Shown here: one piece after another, positions 53,604-64,000 of the stretch
Position numbering within the stretch: position 1 is the stretch's first letter
How the letters are laid out: each line of letters opens with the position of its first letter
Assembly: GCA_001599755.1 (NCBI GenBank)
Contig: BCHX01000002.1
Coordinates: forward strand, 1 to 64,000
DNA: 64,000 nt
Reading direction: 5' to 3'
From: Gliomastix tumulicola
Lineage: Eukaryota; Ascomycota; Sordariomycetes; Hypocreales; Bionectriaceae
The notes under the pieces: generated by a model
The model's database searches: none
What the model saw: only the letters and a program-made list of their open reading frames with translations
What the model was told of the DNA's origin: nothing
Made by a program: the position numbers and the translations under genes

Positions 53604-56600
53604 TATAACTATAAATATATTAAGGTGCTCTTATAGTATATTATTAATTATTCTTTAAAATATAGCTAGGGTGTTAATAAGCTTAAAAGGTATAATTAAG
53701 TACTTAAAAAGTCTAAATTTAGTGTAAAATACTATTTTTTATTTATCTCCTTCCTTAATTTAAATAAGGTTATATACTCCCTTAAGGTTAAGTATAGTAA
53801 AGATATTACTACTAGTGAACCTATCCTTAAGCTTATTTATAAATAGTAGTAGTATTTTATTCTTTTTTATAATAGTATTTAGTATTTAGTAGTTAATATA
53901 TAGCTTAAGCTTTCTATTCTTCTTTAGTATAAATATAATAAGGTAGCCTACTAATAATATTAAGTATTAAATATATTCTTTTTATAGTATTTTATTAAGG
54001 TACTCTCTTAGAGTCTTAAGTTATAGCTAGTTAAGTGGGTATATTTTACTAAATAAAGGGTTTTTACTATCTATAATTTTAATCTTATAGTCTTATTCTA
54101 TATATCCTAGGAGTCTTATCTTAAGTTTATCTATAAATAATTTTTTATAAATATAGTATTATAGTGAAATATATTTTATTTTATCTATAGAGGCCTCTTG
54201 TTTTTCCTATAACTTCTTCTCTATATATAGCTTTATACCTTAGAAGTAATACTTTATCTAGCTAAGTGCTTACTTCTTAATTTATTATTCTTATTATAGA
54301 ATAAGTTTATAATTAGGGTATATTACTATCTAGGTTATTACTATATCTTATTCCTATTTATTAAATGCTCTTCTAGTCCTCTTATTAAGGTCTACTACCT
54401 AGGTAGGTTTATTATAAAATTTTATCTTCTCTAGATATTATTAGTCTAGAAGCTTTAATATATCTTATTATACTAGATAGCTATTACTCTAATTAACTAT
54501 AGAGTTATTTATTTATAACTATTTAAATCCTAGTACTATATCTTCTTTATTTAAGTTAAGGATATTAAATTAAATAGGTATTTCTTAGCTAGCTATAGTA
54601 TAAGAGAGGTAATTAGTCTCCTTATCTACTACTAGCTTTAGTTTTCTATATTTAGGCTTAAATAAAGTATTAAGTATCTTAGGCTTCTCCCTCTTATACT
54701 ATAGTAGTTAATATAGGTATATTAACTTGGGTAAAATAATATTATAGGTAGCTTTACTATCTAATAGTACCTTAAAGCTTTATCCCTATATTTAAACTTC
54801 TAAAGTAATATTTATTAATCTCCTTAAGTCTTTCTATCTACCTTATAGAGCTCTTAGATTTATTTAAGGGGTTTATTAGTCTATAGCCTATATTATATTT
54901 AATATATCTAGTTTTTTGCCTAATTATTATTATAGTAGTAAATAGGAATATTATTAATAGTATAATATACCTCTCCTTATATAGGGTATTATTTATATTT
55001 ATTATAGTAGTTCCTTATAATATATTAGTATTAAATAAAGTTATTTAGGGTTTCTTTAAGCCTAGTGTTAAAGTTAAACCCTTAATTCTTTATATAGTAT
55101 AGGTCCCTATAAAGGCTATTAGGGTTTTTATTCAGCTTATATTCTTTATAAGGGTAGCACTTACTAAAGATATCTATAGTAGTGGTTTTCTTTATAAGTT
55201 CCTCCTCTAGTAGTTCTTCCCTTTACTACTATTATTTCTAATATTACTTCTTATTATATTATTATTAGTGTATAATTCTCTATATATATTATTCTACTTT
55301 CTACTTTTACTATTTATACTATTTATTAACCTTCTATTACTAGTAGACCTTATAGTATTTATCTTAATATTTATTAAGGGTATTAAAGTTCTAATAGCTT
55401 TTAGATTCTATAAACTAAATTATTACCTCTCTATATTAAACTTATTATATTTTATAGGCCTTTATTTTATATACCTAGTAAGGTTTAATAATAGGGTTAG
55501 GTTTATTATATATAGGGTATATCTTATTAGTAGCCTTCTATTCTATATATTCCTTATAGGTATATATATAGTATAAGATCTATAAAATCTAGTTATATAA
55601 TTAGTGCTTTAGCTTAATAAGTGGGTAATCCCCCTCTTTAAATTGTAGGTTTATAACTCCTTAAAGATAAATATTATATAATATTTCTATAGGGAATTAA
55701 AGGAACTTTTAGTGCCTATTAGGGAATAAACTAATCTTATTACTATTTAGTCCTAGCTTCTAATTAGCTAGCTCTCTTTTATTAAATTCCTCTATATTAT
55801 ATATACTTCCTTTATAGGGGTTATTACTCTTAAGGTAGGTTTTATTACTTAAATTATATTATACTATATTAAACCTCCTTAGTTAGGTGTTAAGCTTATT
55901 TAATATATAGATATAGTAATTATCTTCTTAGTATATCTCCTATAAGGCTAACTTATATATTTTATCCTTTAATATTTCTCTTATAGTATTAAATTTCTTC
56001 TCTACCTTTTATTTAATTTACTTTTATATTTATAGGGTTTAGTTTTATTTTAGTAAGTAGTAGATATTCACTTTATACCTTTACTTACTATAGTTATAGT
56101 AGGTAATAGGTTAATATTCTTAATTATTATTTGCCTTTTATTATAGTATATCTAGTTCTATAGGACTAGCTCCTATAGTAGCTCTAAATATAGTACTATT
56201 TAAATTCTACTTCTAGTTATTAGGGTTTTAACTACTTTAATTATATTATTATTATTATTTAGAATAGCTTTAGTTAGGTCTATATAGTAGAGTATAGTAT
56301 TCCTAGTAACTACTCTATTTTCTCTCTATATATTAAGTATATTATTAGTTATTAATCTTAATAATTAGCTTAGCCTACTTATTAAAGTTTATTAGAAGTT
56401 ATTATTTATAAGTAAGTTTATCTTTAACTTTATCCTTAAGTTTATTATATATAACACTAATAAAGTAAGAATTATCCTAGTTAAGATATATTATAAGGAT
56501 TTATCCTTTAGTAATATAGTTTAAAGTAGCCTTAGTCTATTATAGCTAGTTTAACTTCTAGTAGGCTTTCTCTTCTTTATTAATAGTACTATAGAGTTAG

Positions 56601-57349
56601 GTAAGTATATACTTAAATATATTAAAACTTCTATATAGTTTAAATGTAGTATTATTAATTTAATTTTTAATATACTTATTTATTTAGGGTTAAAACTATT
56701 ATAGTAGCTTCCCCTTAAGGTAGCTAAGTGTAAATTTAACCTTATAGATATTACTAGTAAATAACATAGGGTAGTATTTAAAGTATATCTTTAGCTTAAT
56801 AATAAAGGAGTAGAGCTCCTTAGGGCTTCTATTATATAACTCTAAAGCTATAGGTTTAAGGATCTCTTTAGTCTCCTTACTCCCTTAGGTAGTATATATA
56901 ATACTATATACTTCTTTAAGTTATAATTAGTACTACTTAATATTATAATTCACTTTATCCTAGAGTTTACTAAGGACTTATTTAAAGTACTTATATAGGG
57001 TCTAAAGTTTATACTCCTTCTACCTATTAGTAGCTTTAAGCTACTCCTAGAGTATATAAAGTAAGCTACTAAATAGGTATATATTATTATTACTTTATTA
57101 CTAAAGTATCTAGAGATCCTAATAAAGTTACTTAATTTCTTTATTATTAGAATTATTATTATTATTATTAGTAAGTAAAGTAACTATAGGGGTATCCACT
57201 TACTTAAGGTTAATACTAGGGATAGTAGGTGACTTACTAGTATTAGAACTTCTAGTAGTAAATATAGTATCTTAGTATTACTTAGTCTTTAATATAGTAA
57301 GGTCTAAATAAGAGCTATTAATATATAATAAACTAGGTAATCCATCTAG

Positions 57350-57791
57350 TGTAGGGTAATTAGATTAGGGTTTAAATAATATTTTATATCCTTAGAACTC
57401 TAGGATATCTTAACTAAGTAAGGTGATAGTTATAACTAGTGAGTTATAAGTATTAATAAGGCTAAGAGAAACTAGTATTAATAAAGAATACTCTAGCTTA
57501 ATATACTTATTAGTAAAAGGTATATTTAAGTAAAATACTTTATTAATAACTAGTGAGCTATTTAATCTACTAGGTAATAATTATATATATATACTAAGTA
57601 GTATACTTATAGTATACTATATCTAGGGTGAATTATTCTATAGTTTATAGCTGGTTTACTAATAGGGTTATAAATTATATTCTTGCTCTAGGGTAGTTAT
57701 ATTCCTCGGCGTGGAATATCTTTTATACCTATAGTACCTATTTAACCTATATGGCCTGTAATCCCATGACCATGTTAGTTGGGTTGTAACA
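57350..57791. repeat. LTR of copy B, right (5' LTR of the coding strand)
   Basis: 442 bp, from TGTAGGGTAA to TAACA. Same length as and collinear with the left LTR. Confidence 0.9.
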
Positions 57792-57949
57792 CTCTCTCGG
57801 ATCCTATCCGCAAGAGCACGTGAACCACGGCCCTAGATCAGGTGGGCGTGCTAGTGGAACCAGCATATTCCCCTTCTGAGGGCTGTATATCTTGCAGATG
57901 AGGTCGTATCGTAGAAAGCTTCAAAAGAGGCGTTGTCTTTGGTGGGTAT

Positions 57950-58141
57950 TTACCTGAGTCGCCGAGTCGTAGCTCCATTCGAACGGAATATAAAGGTGCG
58001 GGCAACAAGCTCATACTTCGATGTCCAGGTGGCGAACATGACAGGGGACGACTGGGCCAGCGCCGACGCATGTTCATACGTGTCAGAGAATAGGAGAATG
58101 ATGAGACGCAGCTCGAAATGGAGGCTCTGGAAGGGATCCAT
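57950..58141 (-). pseudogene. 5' part of the F-box-like gene cut by the LTR retroelement
   Basis: ATG at 58141 opens MDPFQSLHFELRLIILLFSD, followed by ALAQSSPVMFATWTSK and LVARTFIFRS. This is the usual start of a fungal F-box-like protein (PxELRLxI ... LAQASPVM). The frame ends at a GTAAAT donor near 57957. Another ~150 bp of possible coding sequence (57956-57800) are followed by the retroelement LTR. The strand and order agree with the C-terminal piece at 49108-49933, so the two most likely were one gene before the insertion. Confidence 0.55.
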
Positions 58142-58788
58142 GGCTGCTTGGGTGCAAAATGGGCTTGGGCTGAAGAACGTAGAAGTTCAGATCCGATGTG
58201 AGATTACAGGCAGGGAACAAAGTGTAAACGATGTTTGCAGGAAAGCTGCTCGGTTAAATACTCACTAGAAGAGATAAATCGAGATGGCTAACAAGAAGGG
58301 CGCGGTGGTTGGGAGGGTGGCTCATTGGACCAAAGCATACTAGTAGGTACTCTGGGCATTTTAACTACAAAGTTCTTTCACATCACCGAACCTGGTTTCA
58401 GCCCTTTCTCGTATGCTCCGTTGCGTATCATTAAAGATTTTAATTTGATCACCTCATGCCACCCCATTGCCTGAGGCCTTATTTTGCGGAAGGGTTAAGC
58501 AGGTACTAATGCAGTCCCAAGGCAGGATACCGAATAAGCAACGGGCGTCTAGGATGTGAAACCTAAAGTAGGTATTACCCTCCCTAGATTTTCTTCACAA
58601 CTTAAGGTCTAATATGTGTGTATTTGTAGTGGCAGGGGCGTATGCTTGGAACTCTAAAGCTCTATGTGGCTGGAAGGAGGTTGGAAGGGTAGATAAGCAT
58701 TGTTCTATCTGCCTGCAGGCCGCCATCATCACGTTGAATGCAGCATACTGACACTTGATGTCTACCTAGGATCACACCTCTCTTCAAT

Positions 58789-58821
58789 CTCCTCCTCCTC
58801 CTCCTCCTCCTCCTCCTCCTT
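58789..58821. repeat. (CTC)n microsatellite, ~33 bp
   Basis: Ten or so uninterrupted CTC units in the unique island between the retroelements. Confidence 0.9.
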
Positions 58822-59196
58822 TTCAACTTGGAAAGAGATTCCATAGGGTGCCACTAACTTGGCGAACGAGTTAACCAATGAGCTCCTTCAAGTCATGTCG
58901 CAGCCCGGTAAAGGTAATGAGAGCACCTAGGAGGCCACCTACTGGAACTACCAGTTTCACTGCCTACCTAAGGTATATTAATAATAGTTCTGCAACTTCA
59001 AGATGGAGAAACTCCGCAATACTATCTCCCATAAGATCAACATAAAGAAGGATTAGAAGGCCTTATTTAGGTGATATTTCAAAAGCTGACACCCTGCCTA
59101 TGGGATGATAAGAGCACGTCGAGAGTGCCTCAATAAAATCCCTCTCGTCTCAGTTTCCTCTCTTCAAAAAGGAGTTATAAAGAACTAATCAACTAC

Positions 59197-59638
59197 TGTT
59201 ACGACCCAACCAACATGGTGGCAGGATTATAGACCGTGTGGATCAAGCAGATACTATAGATAGTAGGATGTTCTATTCCAATGGAAGGAACTTACCCTAC
59301 ACCTATGGTTCACTAGGAATAAGTAAACCACTAAGTAAACTAAAGTATAAACCATTTAGTGAACTATATAGTAAACTAGAAATACTATCTAATATATATA
59401 ATATAGTTATTACTTAGATAAATTAGATAACTTACTAGCTATTAATAAAGTACTTTACTTAAATATACCTTTTACTAATAAGTATATTAAGCTAGAGTAT
59501 CCTTTACTAATACTAATTCCCCTTAGTCTTACTAATACTTATAACTTATTAGTTATAACTATTACCTTACTTAGTTAAGATATCTTAGAGTTCTAAGAAT
59601 ATAAAATATTATTTAAACCTTAATTTAATTACCCTATA
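59197..59638. repeat. LTR of copy C (5' LTR of the coding strand)
   Basis: Reverse complement of the family LTR, same 442-bp length, ending ACCCTATA (mutated ACCCTACA). The outer ~130 bp carry differences that are not only RIP-type transitions, so this copy belongs to a somewhat different lineage or escaped part of the mutation. Confidence 0.8.
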
Positions 59639-62600
59639 TTAAATAAATTACCTTATTTATTATATATTAATAACTCTTATTTAAACCTTATTATATTAAG
59701 ACTAAGTAATACTAAGATACTATATCTACTACTAGAAGCTTTAATACTAGTAAGTTACCTACTATTTTAAGTATTAACCCTAAGTAAGTAGATACCCTTA
59801 TAGTTACTTTACCTATTAATAATAATAGTAATAACTCTAATAATAAAGAGATTAAGTAATTTTACTAAGACCTTTAAATACTCTAGTAGTAAAGTAATAA
59901 TAATATATATTTATTTAGTACCTTACTTTATATACTCTAGGAGTAGCTTAAAGCTATTAATAAGTAGAAGGAGTATAAGCTTTAAACCCTATATAAGTAT
60001 TTTAAATAAATCCTTAGTAAGATTTAAAGTAAAATAAAATATAATATTAAGTAGTACTAATTATAACTTAAAGAAGTATATAGTATTATATATATTACCT
60101 AAGGAAATAAGAAGATTAATAAGATCCTTAAACCTATAGCTCTAGAGTTATATAATAAAAGCTTTAAGGAACTCTACTTCTTTATTATTAAGCTAAAGAT
60201 ATACTTTAAGTATTACTTTATATTATTTACTAGTAATATTTATAAGATTAAATTTATATTTAGTTACCTTAAAGGGAAACTACTATAATAGTTCTAGTCT
60301 TAGATAAATAAGTATATTAAAGATTAAGCTAATAATACTATATTTAAATTATATAAAGGTTTTAATATATTTAAGTATATATTTACTTAACTTTATAGTA
60401 TTATTAATAAAGAAGAAAAAGCCTACTAGAAGTTAAATTAACTATAATAAACTAAAGCTACCTTAAATTATATTACTAAAGGATAAGTTCTTATAATATA
60501 ACTTAACTAGGATAACTTTTACTTTATTAATATTATATATAATAGACTTAAAGATAAAGTTAAAGATAAATTTACTTATAAGTAATAACTCCTAATAAAT
60601 TTTAATAAATAGGCTAAGCTAGTTATTAAGATTAATAACTAATAGTATACCTAGTGTATAAAGAGGAAGTGAAGTAGTTGTTAAAAATACTATACTTTAC
60701 TATATAAATTTAATTAGGGCTATCCTAAATATTAATAATAAAATAACTAATATAACTAGGGTAATTAAAACCTTAATAACTAGAAGTAAAATTTAAATAG
60801 TATTATATTTAAAGCTACTATAGGAGCTAGTCTTATAGAACTAAATATACTATAATAAAAGATAAATAATAATTAAGAATATTAACCTATTACCTACTAT
60901 AACTATAGTAAGTAAGAATATAAAGTAAATATCTATTACTTACTAAAATAAGATTAAAACCTATTAATATAGAAGTAAATTAAATAAAAGGTAGAGAAGA
61001 AGTTTAATACTATAAAAGAAATATTAAAGAATAAAGTATATAAGGTAGCCTTATAGGAGATATACTAAAAAGATAATTACTATATTTATATATTAAATAA
61101 GCTTAATATTTAACTAAGGAGGTTTAGTGTAATATAATATAACTTAAGTAATAAAGCCTACCTTAAGAATAATAACCCCTATAGAGGAAGTATATATAAT
61201 ATAGAGGAATTTAATAAAGGAGAGCTAGTTAATTAGGGGTTAGGACCTAATAGTAATAAGGTTAGTTTATTCCCTAATAAGCACTAAAAGTTCCTTTAAT
61301 TCCCTACTAAAATACTATAAAATATTTACCTTTAAGGGATTATAAACCTATAATTTAAATAAAAGAATTACTTACTTATTAAGTTAAAATACTAATTATA
61401 TAATTAGATTTTATAGATTTTATACTATATATATACCTATAAGGAATATATAAAATAAAAGGCTACTAATAGAATATACTCTATATATAATAAACTTAAC
61501 CCTATTATTAAATCTTACTAGGTATATAAGATAAAAGCCTATAAAATATAATAAGTTTAATATAAAGAAGTAATAATTTAGTTTATAAGATTTAAAAGCT
61601 ATTAGGACTTTAACACCTTTAATAATTACTAGGATAAGTACTATAAGGTCTACTAATAATAGAAGGTTAATAAATAATATAAATAGTAAAAATAAAAAGT
61701 AAAATAATATATATAGAAACTTATACACTAATAATAATAAGATAAGAAGTAATATTAGAAATAATAATAATAAAAGGAAGAACTACTAATAGAGGAATTT
61801 ATAAGAGAAATCACTACTATAGGTATCTTTAGTAAGTACTACCCTTATAAAGAGTATAAACTAAATAAAGAACTAAATAGTATTTATAGGGATTTATACT
61901 ATATAGAGAACTAAGGGTTTAACTTTAATACTAGGCTTAAAGAGACCCTAAATAACTTTATTTAATACTAATATATTATAAGGAACTACTATAATAGATA
62001 TAGATAATACCCTATATAGGAAGAGGTATACTACACTATTAATAATATTCCTATTCACTATTAAAATAATAATTAAGTAAAAAACTAAATATATTAGATA
62101 TAATATAAGCTATAGACTAATAAACCCCTTAAATAAACCTAAGAGCTCTATAAGGTGAATAAAAAGACCTAAAGAAACTAATAAATATTACTTTAAAAGT
62201 TTAAATATAGGGATAAAGCTTTAAGGTATTATTAAATAATAGAGTTACCTATAATATTATTTCACCTAAGCTAATATACCTATATTAGCTACTATAGTAT
62301 AAGAAGGAGGAGTCTAAGATACTTAGCACTTTACTTAAGCTTAAATATAGAAAGTTAAAGTTAATAGTAGATAAAGAGACTAATTACCTCTCTTATACTA
62401 TAGCTAGCTAAGAAATACTTATTTAATTTAATATTCTTAACTTAGATAAAGAAGATATAATACTAAGATTTAAATAGTTATAAATAAATAACCCTATAAT
62501 TAACTAGAGTAATAGCTATTTAGTATAATAGGATATATTAGAGCTCCTAGACTATTAATATCTAGAAAAGATGAAATTTTATAATAAATTTACCTAAGTA

Positions 62601-63392
62601 GTAGACCTTAATAGGAGGACTAGAAGAGCACTTAATAAATAAGAATAAGATATAGTAATAACCTAAATAGTGATATACTTTAATTATAAACTTACTCTAT
62701 AATAAGAATAGTAAATTAAGAAGTAAGTATTTAACTAAATAAAGTACTATTTTTAAGGTGTAAAGTTATATATAGAAAAGAAGTTATAGGAAAAATAAGA
62801 AGTCTCTATAAATAAAATAAAATATATTCTACTATAATACTATATTTATAAGAAGCTATTTATAAATAAACTTAAAATAGGACTTCTAAAGTATATAGAA
62901 TAGAACTATAAAATTAAAATTATAGATAGTAAAAACCTTTTATTTAGTAAGATATATCTACTTAACTAGCTATAGTTTAAAACTCTAAGAGAGTACTTTA
63001 ATAAGATACTATAAAAAGGATATATCTAATAATTAATATTATTAGTAGGCTACCCTATTATATTTATACTAAAAAAAAATAAAAAGCTTTAACTATATAT
63101 TAACTATTAAATACTAAATATTATTATAAAGAAAGACTAAATACTACTACTACTTATAAATAAGCTTAAGAATAAGCTTACTAGTAGTAATATTTTTACT
63201 ATACTTAACCTTAAAGGAGTATATAACCTTATTTAAATTAAAGAAGGAGATAAATAGAAAATAATATTTTATACTAAATTTAGACTTTTTAAATACTTAA
63301 TTATACCTTTTAGGCTTATTAATACCCTAACTATATTTTAGAGGATAATTAATAATATACTATAAAAATACCTTAATATATTTATAGTTATA

Positions 63393-63404
63393 TACCTTAA
63401 TAAT
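63393..63404 (+). other. Mutated reverse-transcriptase active site (YLNN) in copy C
   Basis: Encodes Tyr-Leu-Asn-Asn in an IYLNNIFIYSKN context, the same double Asp to Asn change as in copy B. Confidence 0.8.
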
Positions 63405-64000
63405 ATCTTTATTTATTCTAAGAATAAGTAGTAATATAAGGGATATATCTATAAGGTCTTTATAAAGCTATAAGAGGTAAACCTATTTATTAACCTAGAA
63501 AAAAGTAATTTCTATATAAAGGAAGTAGAATTCCTTAGATATATTATATAACTAGGTGAGATTACTATAGAACTAGTAAAAGTAGCTATAGTTAAGGAAT
63601 AAGTATAATTAAAGTCTATTAAGGAGATTTAAATATTTATTAGTTTTATAAACTATTATTAATACTTTATTAAAGACTTTAATAAAATTATAAATCTACT
63701 TATAGAAGCTACTAAGAAGAATTAGAAGTCTAAATAAATACTAGTATACTAGTAGGTATTTAATAAGATTAAGAACTATATTATATTAAAACCTATACTT
63801 ATTATATTTAATCCTAAGAAACCTATTAAACTAGAAATAGATACTTCTAATTTTATAGTTATAGAGTAAATAGGATAATAAAATAACTAAGGTAAAATTA
63901 GACCTATTATATTCTTTTCATAAAAGCTATATAAAGTAAAACTAAATTACCCTATTTATAATAAAGAATTTTTAGTAATTATATTATACTTTAAGGAGTA

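Larger units (their letters stand above)
49934..57791 (-). mobile_element. Complete RIP-degraded Ty3/Gypsy-type LTR retroelement (copy B), 7.86 kb
   Basis: Bounded by two 442-bp direct LTRs with TG...CA ends. The interior (6974 bp) is extremely AT-rich and full of stops. Reading the minus strand around 53.4-54.0 kb still gives reverse-transcriptase sequence: the catalytic box, expected YLDD, reads YLNN at 53592-53603. Comparison with the inverted copy starting at 59197 confirms protein-level similarity through RT and the RNase H linker. Both Asp to Asn changes lie in CpA context on the opposite strand, as expected of RIP. The element is therefore dead. No clear 5-bp target-site duplication is seen (TCTGG on the left, CTCTC on the right). 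Confidence 0.88.
57792..59196. other. Unique 1.4-kb island between two inverted retroelements
   Basis: Normal base composition. It holds the N-terminal remnant of the F-box-like gene (57950-58141, minus), probably that gene's promoter, and a CTC microsatellite. No other gene is supported. Confidence 0.5.
59197..64000 (+). mobile_element. RIP-degraded Ty3/Gypsy-type LTR retroelement (copy C), truncated by the window end
   Basis: Inverted copy of the family, coding on the plus strand. It begins with a 442-bp LTR (59197-59638, TGTTACGACCC...). A degraded gag/pol interior follows. From about 63100 reverse transcriptase is readable with stops at former Trp/Gln codons: LPLINKLKNKLT, FTILNLKGVYNLI, then the YLNN box (63393-63404), then EKSNFYIKEVEFL and SFINYY near 63480-63660, the RT/RNase H junction. 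About 4.36 kb of the ~7 kb interior is inside the window. Confidence 0.85.

Noticed and set aside
55268..55576. Plus-strand 102-codon hydrophobic open frame, with a near-identical partner at 61420-61728 on the minus strand
   Set aside because: Both lie inside RIP-degraded retroelements on the strand opposite to pol. The Leu/Ile/Tyr/Phe-rich composition is what AT-saturated DNA encodes by chance; the similarity is due to the element being duplicated.
49929..57796. Target-site duplication of retroelement copy B
   Set aside because: The five bases before the left LTR (TCTGG) and after the right LTR (CTCTC) do not match, even allowing for C to T change, so no duplication is claimed.

Overview
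The window looks like a chromosome segment of a filamentous ascomycete (Pezizomycotina, probably a Sordariomycete; this is inference). Protein-coding genes are split by many short GT-AG introns of about 45-95 nt. The proteins are fungal families: a Zn2Cys6 regulator, a P450 of ent-kaurene-oxidase type, a fungal secreted phospholipase A2 and a CBM1-tailed esterase. The repeats carry the footprint of repeat-induced point mutation (RIP): they are extremely AT-rich, and the differences I compared between copies are C:G to T:A transitions.

Layout. Positions 1-1963 hold the end of a RIP-degraded Ty3/Gypsy-type LTR element plus a tandem partial LTR. Positions about 2.2-49.9 kb are a gene-rich island of normal base composition. 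Positions 49934-57791 are a complete degraded LTR retroelement (two 442-bp LTRs, coding on the minus strand). Positions 57792-59196 are a short unique island. From 59197 to the window end lies a second copy of the element in the opposite orientation, cut by the window edge.

Genes, left to right: secreted tyrosinase (-), arylsulfatase (-), sugar/quinate-type MFS transporter (+), truncated flavin amine oxidase (-), frameshifted aldehyde dehydrogenase (+), cytochrome P450 (-), seven-TM-like membrane protein (+), drug-type MFS transporter (-), Zn2Cys6 regulator (+), broken fusion of isopropylmalate dehydrogenase with both halves of isopropylmalate isomerase (-), SurE-type phosphatase (+), unknown membrane protein (+), helo-like/ankyrin protein (-), ADP-ribosyltransferase-like protein (+), aldo/keto reductase (+), CE1 esterase with CBM1 (+), class V aminotransferase/MoCo-sulfurase-like protein (-), secreted DUF4185-like protein (-), phospholipase A2 (+), ACC deaminase-like protein (+), carboxylesterase (+), and an F-box-like gene (-) that the 7.9-kb retroelement appears to have cut in two.

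How they may work together. The stretch 8.6-23.7 kb (transporters, oxidoreductases, P450, pathway-type regulator, leucine-like chain-extension enzyme) resembles a small metabolic cluster in decay: three of its enzymes are broken while P450, transporters and regulator look intact. The most novel-looking unit is the divergent pair at 29.3-33.8 kb. One gene joins a helo/PigL-like N-terminal domain to ankyrin-like repeats. The other joins a R-S-ExE ADP-ribosyltransferase core to what looks like a related C-terminal module. A role in intracellular recognition or defence is a guess. All splice sites were placed by eye from frame continuity and family conservation.
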